A DNA stretch of 38,804 nucleotides from Candidatus Peribacteria bacterium. GTDB lineage: Bacteria; Patescibacteriota; Gracilibacteria; Peribacterales; Peribacteraceae. The notes beneath the pieces are model-generated. The model worked only from the letters and a program-made list of their open reading frames with translations. It did no database searches and was not told the origin of the DNA. The first letter of the stretch is position 1, and each line of letters begins with the position of its first letter. This document shows, piece after piece, positions 17,093 through 25,580 of the stretch. Where the stretch lies: positions 1 through 38,804 of the forward strand of contig CALRGQ010000009.1 in assembly GCA_943357915.1 (NCBI GenBank). Direction: 5' to 3'. The translations under genes and the position numbers were made by a program.

Positions 17093-19003
17093 CTACACCT
17101 TCCAAAACATCTTCAGTTTCCGTTCCGCATTTGCGGACTTCGTCATACCGCATCCTTCCCGATGCACGCAGATAATCCCTGCTCTCGTCACAATGCCAAC
17201 GATTTTTTCGGGCTTCGGGATTGCAGTGTCCGGCCCGCAACACTTTGCAAAACGGTACGGCATGGTCAAAGCTTGGCCTTCGATCCCAACTCTGTCTTTT
17301 TTCGCAGCAACAGTTTTCGTGCGGGCTTTTGTCTGCGGTGGGCGCGGAGAAACGTGACGCAAAATTGATGATGTACGAATGGAGCCCATGCCCACTTTTA
17401 CCAACAAGTCTTCACGCTCCTTCTGTGGAATCGTCTTACCGTCGATTTTCGCGATGATCGACATCTCATTATCGAGCGGCGGCTGACCTCGGGTTTTCAG
17501 TTCCGCATTGACCATGTCTCTACCACTCGTCAAAAAATCAGCGCGATTATGCGAGAAAAAATAGTTCTTGAGCTTTGACCGTCCCGATGGCGTCACCAGT
17601 TCTTCCAACCACTGCAACGTGGGACGCGGATGTTTATTCGCAATAATCTCAACGACGTCGCCATTTTCCAGCTTGTAGGAAATCGGCACGATCGCGCCAT
17701 TGACGCGAGCAGATTTAAATCGGAGTCCAAGATCGGTATGCAAATTAAACGCAAAATCAAGCGGAGTGCCACCCTCCGGAAGTTCGATGATGTCACCGCG
17801 AGGAGTCAGAACATAGATATGGTTCACGAGCGTCATGTTTTCTCCCGCGCGGACCGGATCATCCACAGACTGTTGTTTCAGTAGCACATCCGTCAGTTCC
17901 ATCTGTTTCACGGAATTCATCACCATGCTGCCACGCCCACCCTCTTTATACGACCAATGTGCGGCGATGCCATACTCCGCTTCACGGTGCATCTCGGCCG
18001 TACGAATCTGTACTTCCACCATCTGATCCTTCGGCGCATCGGGGAGGCCCATCAAGCACGTGTGAAGCGACTGATAGCCGTTCGGCTTTGGGAACGAAAT
18101 ATAATCTTTGAACCGGTGTGAGATCGGCGTTGCGCGCTGATGCAGAAGCCCGAGCGCCTGATAACAGTCAGGTATCGTTTTGACGACCACGCGAATCGCG
18201 AAGAGATCCGTAATCTTCTCGATCGCAGTGACGCTCTTCATGTGCATTTTCTGAAAAATGCTATACGACTGTTTTTGACGAGCCATCACCTCAGCGTCGA
18301 TCCCCTGCTCTTTGAGAAAGATCTTCAACTTTTCGGCCGTTCGTTCCAAAAACTGTCCGTGCTCCGAGTGTAGACGCTTGAGCTGAGTGCCGATGTGCTG
18401 CGCGTCAGTCGGATAGCACTCCGGAAATGCTGATTTTTCGAGACGATATTTGAGTGCATAGATACCAAGACGCGCCGCAACCGGAGCGAAAAGCTGCAAG
18501 GAGTGCCTGCAGAGCCGCATGCGGTACTGGGACTTTACGTGTTCAAGCTGTTCCAGAAGAACACACGCTACAGAGAGCGCAGTCAAAAGCACTCGTACGT
18601 CATCGGCAACCGAGACAAGCATGATCTTCATATCATCGACTGATTTACGCCAGTCAGTCGTATACAGATGCGAGAGAAGATGAATCCGACTGACGATATC
18701 GCGCACCGGCCGGCCGAATTCTTTACCAATATCGGCGATCGATGCATCGGGCACGGAAAGTGCATGCTGCAGAATAGCGGCGACAATCGCGTCTTCATCA
18801 GGACAAAACTCCGCTAGGAACTCGGCGGTCTGAACTGCGTGAGCATACAGCGTAATCTCCGGCAACAGATCCATCGCGTGGTTACCGTATAACGATGCAG
18901 CATAGTTCAGCGCTTTAGAAATACGGCGCTCGTCCACGCCTGGTACCAGATCTCGGATGATTTCGAGAGATTTTCTCCCGGTAGCGGTCACGAGACTGTC
19001 CAT
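17093..19003 (-). CDS. relA: RelA/SpoT-family (p)ppGpp synthetase, degenerate HD hydrolase, TGS and zinc-finger domains, no clear ACT
   Basis: Synthetase motifs ITDLFAIRVVV, RFKDYISFPKPNGYQSLHT, VEVQIRTAEMHREAEYGIAAHWSYK; TGS region YVLTPRGDIIELPEGGTPLDFAF; start reassigned to MDSLVTATGRKS. Confidence 0.93.
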   Translation of the reverse strand: MDSLVTATGRKSLEIIRDLVPGVDERRISKALNYAASLYGNHAMDLLPEITLYAHAVQTAEFLAEFCPDEDAIVAAILQHALSVPDASIADIGKEFGRPVRDIVSRIHLLSHLYTTDWRKSVDDMKIMLVSVADDVRVLLTALSVACVLLEQLEHVKSQYRMRLCRHSLQLFAPVAARLGIYALKYRLEKSAFPECYPTDAQHIGTQLKRLHSEHGQFLERTAEKLKIFLKEQGIDAEVMARQKQSYSIFQKMHMKSVTAIEKITDLFAIRVVVKTIPDCYQALGLLHQRATPISHRFKDYISFPKPNGYQSLHTCLMGLPDAPKDQMVEVQIRTAEMHREAEYGIAAHWSYKEGGRGSMVMNSVKQMELTDVLLKQQSVDDPVRAGENMTLVNHIYVLTPRGDIIELPEGGTPLDFAFNLHTDLGLRFKSARVNGAIVPISYKLENGDVVEIIANKHPRPTLQWLEELVTPSGRSKLKNYFFSHNRADFLTSGRDMVNAELKTRGQPPLDNEMSIIAKIDGKTIPQKEREDLLVKVGMGSIRTSSILRHVSPRPPQTKARTKTVAAKKDRVGIEGQALTMPYRFAKCCGPDTAIPKPEKIVGIVTRAGIICVHREGCGMTKSANAERKLKMFWKV

Positions 19004-19073
19004 AGGAGAGACCGAGTATATCACAAGCAGACACTCAAAAACGGACGCAGAAAAGAATCTTACGTAAGATCTG

Positions 19074-19102
19074 TTGACATTCGAAGCCAAGTCGATTATA
19101 TT
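19074..19102 (+). promoter_or_regulatory. Promoter TTGACA-17-TATATT for rplJL
   Basis: Consensus -35 and near-consensus -10 with 17-nt spacing. Confidence 0.8.
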
Positions 19103-19108
19103 TGCGCT

Positions 19109-19250
19109 TGTCCGAAGACCGGAGGTAGTAGGCCCTAGGCTTACGGTAAACCCTCCCGAGGAATACAGCAGCGCTCATCCGGCCCCGGCTTGGTGAATCG
19201 TGCCGTGTTCCTCGCTGGTCTCCCGGGCAAGAGATCAGCTTTTTTTGTAA
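19109..19250 (+). promoter_or_regulatory. L10 leader (autoregulatory ribosomal protein leader) with intrinsic terminator
   Basis: CCGAAGACCGGAGG...CCCGAGGAA...TTCCTCGCTGGTCTCC architecture; terminator GCTGGTCTC-ccgggcaa-GAGATCAGC-T7 at 19214-19246. Confidence 0.82.
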
Positions 19251-19270
19251 CTTTGCCAATTTCACTTCTA

Positions 19271-19302
19271 CCCCGCGAAGCTCCCTCAGGAGCGAATTGG
19301 GG
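19271..19302. repeat. CCCCGCGAAGC...GGGG palindrome, copy C
   Basis: CCCCGCGAAGCTCCCTCAGGAGCGAATTGGGG, in the rplJ 5' UTR. Confidence 0.65.
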
Positions 19303-19320
19303 TCAACTTCCACTTCGTCC

Positions 19321-19941
19321 ATGGCTCTCACCCGCACCCAGAAAGAAGACCAGGTTAAAGTTCTGACTGACAAGATGAAGAACGCCTCCTCGGTGATCTT
19401 CACCCATTACCTCGGTCTGACGGTCGCAGACATCACGACACTGCGCTCTCACCTCCGTAAAGAAGAGGCTGAGATGCAAGTCGCTAAGAAGTCTCTCATC
19501 CAGATCGCCGCCAAAAACGCTAATGCTCCGGAGATTGAAGACAGTCTTATCCCCGGTGGTGTTGCATGTATCTTCAGCTTCAAGGAACCTACGGCCGGTG
19601 CCGCTATTACGCACAAGTTTGGTAAAGACCATCCTCAGATCAAACTTGTCGGAGGTATCTTTGACGGTAAGGTTCTTTCCGCTGAGGACGCATCATCGAT
19701 GGCGACAATCCCGTCCAAGCTGCAACTCATCGGCATGTTTATGTCCATGTGTAACGCGCCACTCACCCAGTTTGCTTCCGCTATCGGAAGCCCGCTCACC
19801 GGCTTTGCTCGTGCTCTCAGTGAGATTGCAAAGAAGAAAGAGACTGCCGCTCCAGCTGCTGCCGTATCAGCCGCACCTACTCCAGAACCAACTCCGGAAC
19901 CTTCTACTGCACCGGCCGAGCCAGCCGCACCAACTGTCTAA
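19321..19941 (+). CDS. rplJ: Ribosomal protein L10 (uL10)
   Basis: MALTRTQKEDQVKVLTDKMKNASSVIFTHYLGLTVADITTLRSHLRK; precedes L7/L12. Confidence 0.95.
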   Translation: MALTRTQKEDQVKVLTDKMKNASSVIFTHYLGLTVADITTLRSHLRKEEAEMQVAKKSLIQIAAKNANAPEIEDSLIPGGVACIFSFKEPTAGAAITHKFGKDHPQIKLVGGIFDGKVLSAEDASSMATIPSKLQLIGMFMSMCNAPLTQFASAIGSPLTGFARALSEIAKKKETAAPAAAVSAAPTPEPTPEPSTAPAEPAAPTV

Positions 19942-19983
19942 AACTTTTCATTTTTCACTTCTTTCTTTTTTCCCCCTTATACC

Positions 19984-20376
19984 ATGTCAGATTCCGTCAC
20001 TCTCGCTAAAGAGGAACAAGCTGTCATCGACGCCCTCGAGAAGCTCAACGTCATTCAGCTCAACAACGTAGTGAAATTCATGGAGAAGCAATACGGCATT
20101 TCCGCTGCTGCTCCTGCCGCTGCTGCAGCTCCAGCTGCCGCTGCCGCTGCTCCTGCTGAGGAGAAGTCATCCTACGACGTCGAGCTCGCTGATGCAGGTG
20201 CTCAGAAGATCGCCATCATCAAAGTTGTTCGTGAACTCACCCAGCTTGGTCTCGGTGAAGCCAAGGACCTCGTCGACAAGGCTCCGGCAGTCATCAAGAA
20301 AGGTGTTGCCAAGGCTGAGGCAGACGAAATGAAGAAGAAGATCGAAGCTGCTGGAGGAAAGGTCAACTTGAAGTAA
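19984..20376 (+). CDS. rplL: Ribosomal protein L7/L12 (bL12)
   Basis: Ala-rich hinge and [56 protein letters not shown]. Confidence 0.98.
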   Translation: MSDSVTLAKEEQAVIDALEKLNVIQLNNVVKFMEKQYGISAAAPAAAAAPAAAAAAPAEEKSSYDVELADAGAQKIAIIKVVRELTQLGLGEAKDLVDKAPAVIKKGVAKAEADEMKKKIEAAGGKVNLK

Positions 20377-20398
20377 TATCGATATTCGAAAACGAATC

Positions 20399-20423
20399 AA
20401 GAGGTGAACGTCACCTCTTTTTT
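20399..20423 (+). terminator. Intrinsic terminator after rplL
   Basis: AAGAGGTGA-acg-TCACCTCTTTTTT. Confidence 0.85.
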
Positions 20424-20458
20424 CGGTGAAATGAAAAGTGTAGAGTGAAAAGTGAAGA

Positions 20459-20941
20459 ATGATATTAGCGAAAGAGTTACAATCATTTTTCACTTTTCTT
20501 TTTTCATTCTTCACTCTCCTGCACGCTTTCCTCTCCACCTACATCTTTATCATCCCGCTCATCGTCGGTCTTTTGTCCGAAATGTTGAAGATCTTCACGG
20601 AAGGTATAGAACGCGGCACATGGCATGAAGGACTATTTCGGCCAGGCGGCATGCCAAGTACCCACAGTGCACTTGTTACGTCGCTCTTAATTGTGGTTGC
20701 GGAAAAATCAGGGCTAGATTCCGTATCATTTGCCATCGCATTCGTCTTCGCCTGCCTCGTCTGGTACGACGCGATGAGCTCTCGCCGCGCTATCGGACAA
20801 CAAGCTGAGCTCTTAAATCGGCTCCAGAAGTGGGTGCATTTATCGGAGCGACTAGGGCATTCGTTCAAAGAAGTTGTGGGAGGAATCGTATTCGGTGCGG
20901 TGGTCACGGCACTTGGAATTTGGGTGAGCGGGGGGTTTTAG
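20459..20941 (+). CDS. Divergent PAP2-family (DUF212) membrane protein
   Basis: GLFRPGGMPSTHSALVTSL...WYDAMSSRRAIGQQAELLN; true start is probably downstream of 20459. Confidence 0.85.
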   Translation: MILAKELQSFFTFLFSFFTLLHAFLSTYIFIIPLIVGLLSEMLKIFTEGIERGTWHEGLFRPGGMPSTHSALVTSLLIVVAEKSGLDSVSFAIAFVFACLVWYDAMSSRRAIGQQAELLNRLQKWVHLSERLGHSFKEVVGGIVFGAVVTALGIWVSGGF

Positions 20942-20976
20942 GTTCGAGGCGAGCTCCCTCGCTAAAATACTGCTAC

Positions 20977-21912
20977 TTATCCAATTTGACGCCCATCAAT
21001 GATGAGCCCTCCGCCAGCTGGCACCTCGACTGTATGTGCTGCAAGAATCGTCATAGATCCAATCAACCTTGCTATCTCCACACCAATATTGGAACAATTC
21101 CTCTCTGAACGTAAATACTGTAAAGCATTTTTCATCTCTCCCCAATCACTCTGCGTGAGAGTAACTGGCGCATCGAGAACACGCAGACAAGCTGCAACAA
21201 ATGCAAAGTGTGTCAAATGCTGATGAAAGTAGTCCAAGAAATATTTATGTTGGACTTCGGGTATCCCATCACAATAACTTTTCAGATCGCATGGAAGAGG
21301 CCTTGCTCGTACAAACCAATCGTTAATGACTGAGATATAATTTGACGGCAGATCGCTGGAGGAACCGAGTATGCGCAGTTCGAAAGCTTGTTTTGCGGCA
21401 TGCCACGGTAACACTTTGCCTTCACAATCATAAATACCCGCTAAATGGGCGTTTGGCCATCCTATGCAGTGATATTTCAAGAATTCTTCTTTTTTTTCTG
21501 TGGATGTGGTATTTTCAGTGTTAACGCCTAGAAGGGAATTCCATCCCTCGATATCTACATGATGGAATGGAAAAACCTTTCCACAATTCTTGCTGAGAAA
21601 TTGTTTGTCCGCCTCTGTCAACTGAGGATCGATTCCAGCAATACGCATTTGAGCAGCGGTCTCGGCTCCGTAAAGAGCATCGGACCAGTGAGGTCGATTC
21701 AATCTTGCAGAATCATTTCTAAGACTATGTTCGAGTTGATTTCTCATACTCTCTATATCCACAGGATCTATATCTCTCTGAACGTCAAATGGACGCATAC
21801 TCTTTTCATACGCGAGATGATTTTTGAGAGCTTGTGCACCCACAGCATCAGTATTTACTCTTCGTTCTGTCTCACCAGAAACGCTTGATGTTTCCGATTG
21901 TTTTTCACTCAT
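20977..21912 (-). CDS. Hypothetical protein (orphan)
   Basis: About 310-aa ORF starting MSEKQSETSS; no family recognised. Confidence 0.65.
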   Translation of the reverse strand: MSEKQSETSSVSGETERRVNTDAVGAQALKNHLAYEKSMRPFDVQRDIDPVDIESMRNQLEHSLRNDSARLNRPHWSDALYGAETAAQMRIAGIDPQLTEADKQFLSKNCGKVFPFHHVDIEGWNSLLGVNTENTTSTEKKEEFLKYHCIGWPNAHLAGIYDCEGKVLPWHAAKQAFELRILGSSSDLPSNYISVINDWFVRARPLPCDLKSYCDGIPEVQHKYFLDYFHQHLTHFAFVAACLRVLDAPVTLTQSDWGEMKNALQYLRSERNCSNIGVEIARLIGSMTILAAHTVEVPAGGGLIIDGRQIG

Positions 21913-21972
21913 AGTAGGTTGGGGAAATGTAAATGCAATCATACGATATAAATTTATTATGTCACGTATATA

Positions 21973-22002
21973 TTGACGGTCAGAGTTCGTCAGATGTATA
22001 CT
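21973..22002 (+). promoter_or_regulatory. Promoter TTGACG-18-TATACT
   Basis: -10 ends 8 nt before the ATG at 22011. Confidence 0.75.
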
Positions 22003-22010
22003 ATTTGCGC

Positions 22011-22799
22011 ATGCTTCTGCGTTTTCTCGATTCTCTCAAGCTGACGGCAAAGGAGCGAATCATCTTTCTTAAAGTTCTCGCGCTTGGGCCTCAAGCTGCA
22101 TCATCGGTTGCACGGCAACTCGAGATGCCGAGGAATACCGTTCGATCAGTTCTCGACGGTCTGGTAAAGCGTGGCATCGTCGTCCAAACACGTCGCGCGA
22201 GTACGCAGTACTACAGTGCAGAGACAATCGACAATATTGAGAGAATGCTCATGCGACGAGCAGATCAGGTTCAAGAGGAGCTGAAAGTGCAGCAGGAAGC
22301 ACTTACCTCGGCACGCAGCGAAATCCTGTCTTGGACACATTCTCTGGCACGCCCGAAGATCACGTTTTACGAGGGGATCTCAGGTATTGAGAAAGTGTAC
22401 GAAGATACGTTGACAGCTGATCGACTCCATTCATGGGCGTCTGTTGATGACATGCTAAGGACGCTGCCAGAGTATTTCGAAACGTACTTCAAACGTCGGT
22501 TTGGTAAGGGCATCCACATGACATCAATTCACCCCGATACCCCTTCCGCGCGAGAGCGACAAAGTCGAGATAAAGAAGAGCTTCGTACGAGCGCACTTGT
22601 TCCCAGTAAGAAATTCCACTTCACGCCTGAAATTCAGGTCTATGGAAACAAAGTGAACATCGTTTCTTGGAAAGAGAAATTGGGAATCATCATTGAGAGT
22701 CAGGAAATTGCAGAGGCGATGAAAACGATTTTTGACTTGAGTTACGAAGCTGCAAAAGCGTACGGTCAGACCACCGAATTTTCCAGTAACGAGACATGA
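22011..22799 (+). CDS. TrmB-like transcriptional regulator
   Basis: N-terminal wHTH (LGPQAASSVARQLEMPRNTVRSVLDGLVKRGIVVQ), coiled coil, C-terminal ligand-binding-like region. Confidence 0.82.
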   Translation: MLLRFLDSLKLTAKERIIFLKVLALGPQAASSVARQLEMPRNTVRSVLDGLVKRGIVVQTRRASTQYYSAETIDNIERMLMRRADQVQEELKVQQEALTSARSEILSWTHSLARPKITFYEGISGIEKVYEDTLTADRLHSWASVDDMLRTLPEYFETYFKRRFGKGIHMTSIHPDTPSARERQSRDKEELRTSALVPSKKFHFTPEIQVYGNKVNIVSWKEKLGIIIESQEIAEAMKTIFDLSYEAAKAYGQTTEFSSNET

Positions 22800-22862
22800 C
22801 ATAGATATGGATAATCTGTGGCATAAGGCTCATCTTGCACAAACTACATTTCAAAAAAACCA

Positions 22863-22892
22863 TTGACTAACATCCATATTTGGGTCTATAGT
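22863..22892 (+). promoter_or_regulatory. Promoter TTGACT-18-TATAGT
   Basis: Upstream of the zinc-binding protein, leaving a leader of about 90 nt. Confidence 0.65.
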
Positions 22893-22990
22893 GCTTCTGC
22901 AAACGCCTTAGTCTTACCGTCGATCGGATATAACCGAAAACGTACGAGAAAACGAGGAAGGTTGCAGTTTACTTCCTTTTTTTTATTCGT

Positions 22991-23275
22991 ATGGCTGATC
23001 AACAGCTAACGTGCCGCGACTGCGGCGCACCGTTCGCCTTCTCCGAGGGAGAGCAAGCTTTCTACGCTGAGCGTGGACTAGCAGCTCCTCAGCGCTGCAA
23101 GGATTGCCGCAACAAGCGCAAGGACGAGCGCATGCAGACCCGCCAGATGTTTCCTGCCACTTGTGCAAAGTGTGGAAACGCCTGTGAGGTTCCGTTCAAG
23201 CCGCGCCCCGAGTCCGAGGGCGGCCGTCCGGTCCTCTGTCTTAACTGCTTCAAAGCAGATAAGGCAGCTGCGTAA
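22991..23275 (+). CDS. Small zinc-ribbon protein
   Basis: Four CxxC pairs: CRDC, CKDC, CAKC, CLNC. Confidence 0.85.
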   Translation: MADQQLTCRDCGAPFAFSEGEQAFYAERGLAAPQRCKDCRNKRKDERMQTRQMFPATCAKCGNACEVPFKPRPESEGGRPVLCLNCFKADKAAA

Positions 23276-23294
23276 GCACGTCCAAGGTAAGATC

Positions 23295-23318
23295 AAGGCC
23301 CCTTATGGGGCCTTTTTC
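23295..23318 (+). terminator. Intrinsic terminator
   Basis: AAGGCCCC-ttat-GGGGCCTTTTT. Confidence 0.88.
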
Positions 23319-23369
23319 GTGCACGAAAAACCATCTGGTAGTACAATATGGGGGTTTCCCCTGTTACTC

Positions 23370-23906
23370 ATGACATACGAAGAACTCTTTGAACTTCTCA
23401 GAGAACGTCGCAGCATCCGGTATTTTCAGGATAAGCCGATCGACAAAACAATCCTCAACCGTATCCTCAGTGCTGCAATATTGGCTCCGAGTGTTGGGAA
23501 CATTCAACCATGGCATTTTCATTGCATTGAAAATGAGGAGATGAAGAAAAAGATGATGGAATGTTCCTGCTACGGCAATTTTGTCGCCGGAGCCGCTACG
23601 TTCATTGTGGTCAGCTGTAACAAAGCAGCCAAAGGTGCAGCCCAAACGACCATCTGGAACCCCTGCGAGATGGAATATTCATGTGTCGCAGCCATGAACT
23701 ATGGAATGCTAGCAGCCACAACTTTGGGCATCGGCAGTTGTTGGGTGTCTTTGCACCACGGACCTGCGCATAATCTGCTCAAGCTACCGGATCACCAAGT
23801 CATCGTTGGTGGGATGATGCTCGGATACATCAAAGAAGCTGAAATAGAACCCAGTGGTGAGCATGAAAGAAAACCACTGGACACTGCTGTGACATTTTTC
23901 GCATAG
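23370..23906 (+). CDS. Nitroreductase-family protein
   Basis: ELLRERRSIRYFQDKPIDKTILNRILSAAILAPSVGNIQPWHF, typical FMN-binding nitroreductase N-terminus. Confidence 0.92.
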   Translation: MTYEELFELLRERRSIRYFQDKPIDKTILNRILSAAILAPSVGNIQPWHFHCIENEEMKKKMMECSCYGNFVAGAATFIVVSCNKAAKGAAQTTIWNPCEMEYSCVAAMNYGMLAATTLGIGSCWVSLHHGPAHNLLKLPDHQVIVGGMMLGYIKEAEIEPSGEHERKPLDTAVTFFA

Positions 23907-23961
23907 GAAGAGAAGATGTGAGAGGTGACTCTTGGAAACTTTTTCAGTAAACTTCCTTCCG

Positions 23962-25527
23962 ATGTCTTTTACGACCCGACGTGTCCGCGAAGAGAAAAAA
24001 CCGAGCCAGCTTCGGCGATATGCTGCGTTTGCACTACCTTTGCTCCGTTCCGGAGTACAGTATTACAAACATTTTCAGCACGCCAAAGAAGAGGAAATAC
24101 AAGAAAAACGCGAACGCACCTTGAAACGAACAACTACGGTGCTTCTGTCTATATTTTTGGTGTTACTCTTGCTGATTGGAACACTGAAAGTACTCGTGCG
24201 TCTCAAGGCTATAGCTTTTGGCATGGTCAGCATTGCCGGTGTTACCCTGCCTACAGACAGCAACGGATTTACAAATGTGCTGCTACTGGGCGAAGGTGAT
24301 AATGATCACTCCGGCATCGACCTCACGGACACTCTCATGGTCGCAAGTTTGGATCCGACGAAGACAAAAAGTGCAGTGCTGCTGAGTATTCCGAGGGACA
24401 CCTACGTACTGTCTACAGAAAAAATGGGTAAAGATCGCATCAACAGCCTATTCCGGAATTACAAAAATTCGCTCAGACACAAAGGCATGAAAGCGCCTGA
24501 AGCATCAGGAGAAGCGCTGAAACAGCTGACAACCGAAATCGGCACGCTCCTCGGGATCCAGATCCACGGTGCTGTCAAAGTAAATTTCTCAGGTTTCGAG
24601 CAAGCTATCGATGCACTGGGCGGTATCGACATCGATGTTCCATCCGACATCGTTGATACAGAGTATCCCGGACCAAATTATTCCTACGAAACATTCCAGA
24701 TCGCTAAAGGTCCACAACATCTGGATGGTGCTACCGCACTGAAATATGCGCGTACTCGTCATTCAACCAGTGATTTCTCGCGTTCTGGCCGCCAGCAACA
24801 AATCATCACTGCCGCAGCCAAAAAAGTGAAAGAAGGTGGAATGATCAAAAACGCTGGGAAACTCACCGAACTCTTAAACATTATGTCAAAAAATGTTCAA
24901 AGCACGTTCGGGGCTCGGGAACTCTTAGGACTTGCCGATATGGGCAAAAAAATCGATACAAGTCGCATCATCTCTATGCAGATCAATGATCAGAGCGGAC
25001 TCTACGGAGGTAGTATCGGACCGGGTGGCTTTCTATACTCCCCTCCTCGTGACCAATTTGATGGTGCGGCGGTTCTACTTCCAGTCTCAGTACCAGAATT
25101 TCCCGTCACCTGGAAACAGATCCAGAAACTCACCTTTCTTCTTTTTACGAAGCGCGACGTCTTCATCAGCCCACCAACCGTCACGGTTCTGAATGCCGGT
25201 GCCAAGCAAGGACTGGCTGGAAAAATCGGTGGTGAACTGTATCGTTACGGACTTAATGTACTGAATACGAGAAACTATGGACCCAAAGGTAGCCCGGTGT
25301 TTGATGAATCTTTCATTGCGATCAATCCAGCGCTACTTGTGGACACAGAGCAGTCCAAGGCGCTCCTAGACCATGTCAGTATCACAAGCTCGTTTCTTGC
25401 CTCACTACTGACACTAAAAGTCGGTTCAATATCTGACGCCGCGCCGTTCGAGAAAGACGGAGCCGATATCGTCATCGTCCTCGGGAAAGACTTCCGTTAC
25501 ACTTCATTGCAGGATCTGATTAAGTAA
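23962..25527 (+). CDS. LytR-CpsA-Psr (LCP) family protein
   Basis: N-terminal TM, TNVLLLGEGDND, LTDTLMVASLDP, LLSIPRDTYV, YARTRHSTSDFSRSGRQQQII. Confidence 0.92.
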   Translation: MSFTTRRVREEKKPSQLRRYAAFALPLLRSGVQYYKHFQHAKEEEIQEKRERTLKRTTTVLLSIFLVLLLLIGTLKVLVRLKAIAFGMVSIAGVTLPTDSNGFTNVLLLGEGDNDHSGIDLTDTLMVASLDPTKTKSAVLLSIPRDTYVLSTEKMGKDRINSLFRNYKNSLRHKGMKAPEASGEALKQLTTEIGTLLGIQIHGAVKVNFSGFEQAIDALGGIDIDVPSDIVDTEYPGPNYSYETFQIAKGPQHLDGATALKYARTRHSTSDFSRSGRQQQIITAAAKKVKEGGMIKNAGKLTELLNIMSKNVQSTFGARELLGLADMGKKIDTSRIISMQINDQSGLYGGSIGPGGFLYSPPRDQFDGAAVLLPVSVPEFPVTWKQIQKLTFLLFTKRDVFISPPTVTVLNAGAKQGLAGKIGGELYRYGLNVLNTRNYGPKGSPVFDESFIAINPALLVDTEQSKALLDHVSITSSFLASLLTLKVGSISDAAPFEKDGADIVIVLGKDFRYTSLQDLIK

Positions 25528-25580
25528 GTCCAATAAAGGCATGAACTCTGCCTTTTCTGCCCTTTCTGCCTTCTTCACAG

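Noticed and set aside
20425-20520. GTGAAAAGTGAAGAATGA / TCATTCTTCACTC repetitive tract, similar to 26500-26530
   Set aside because: Low-complexity A/T-rich inverted tracts; noted but too degenerate to assign a function.
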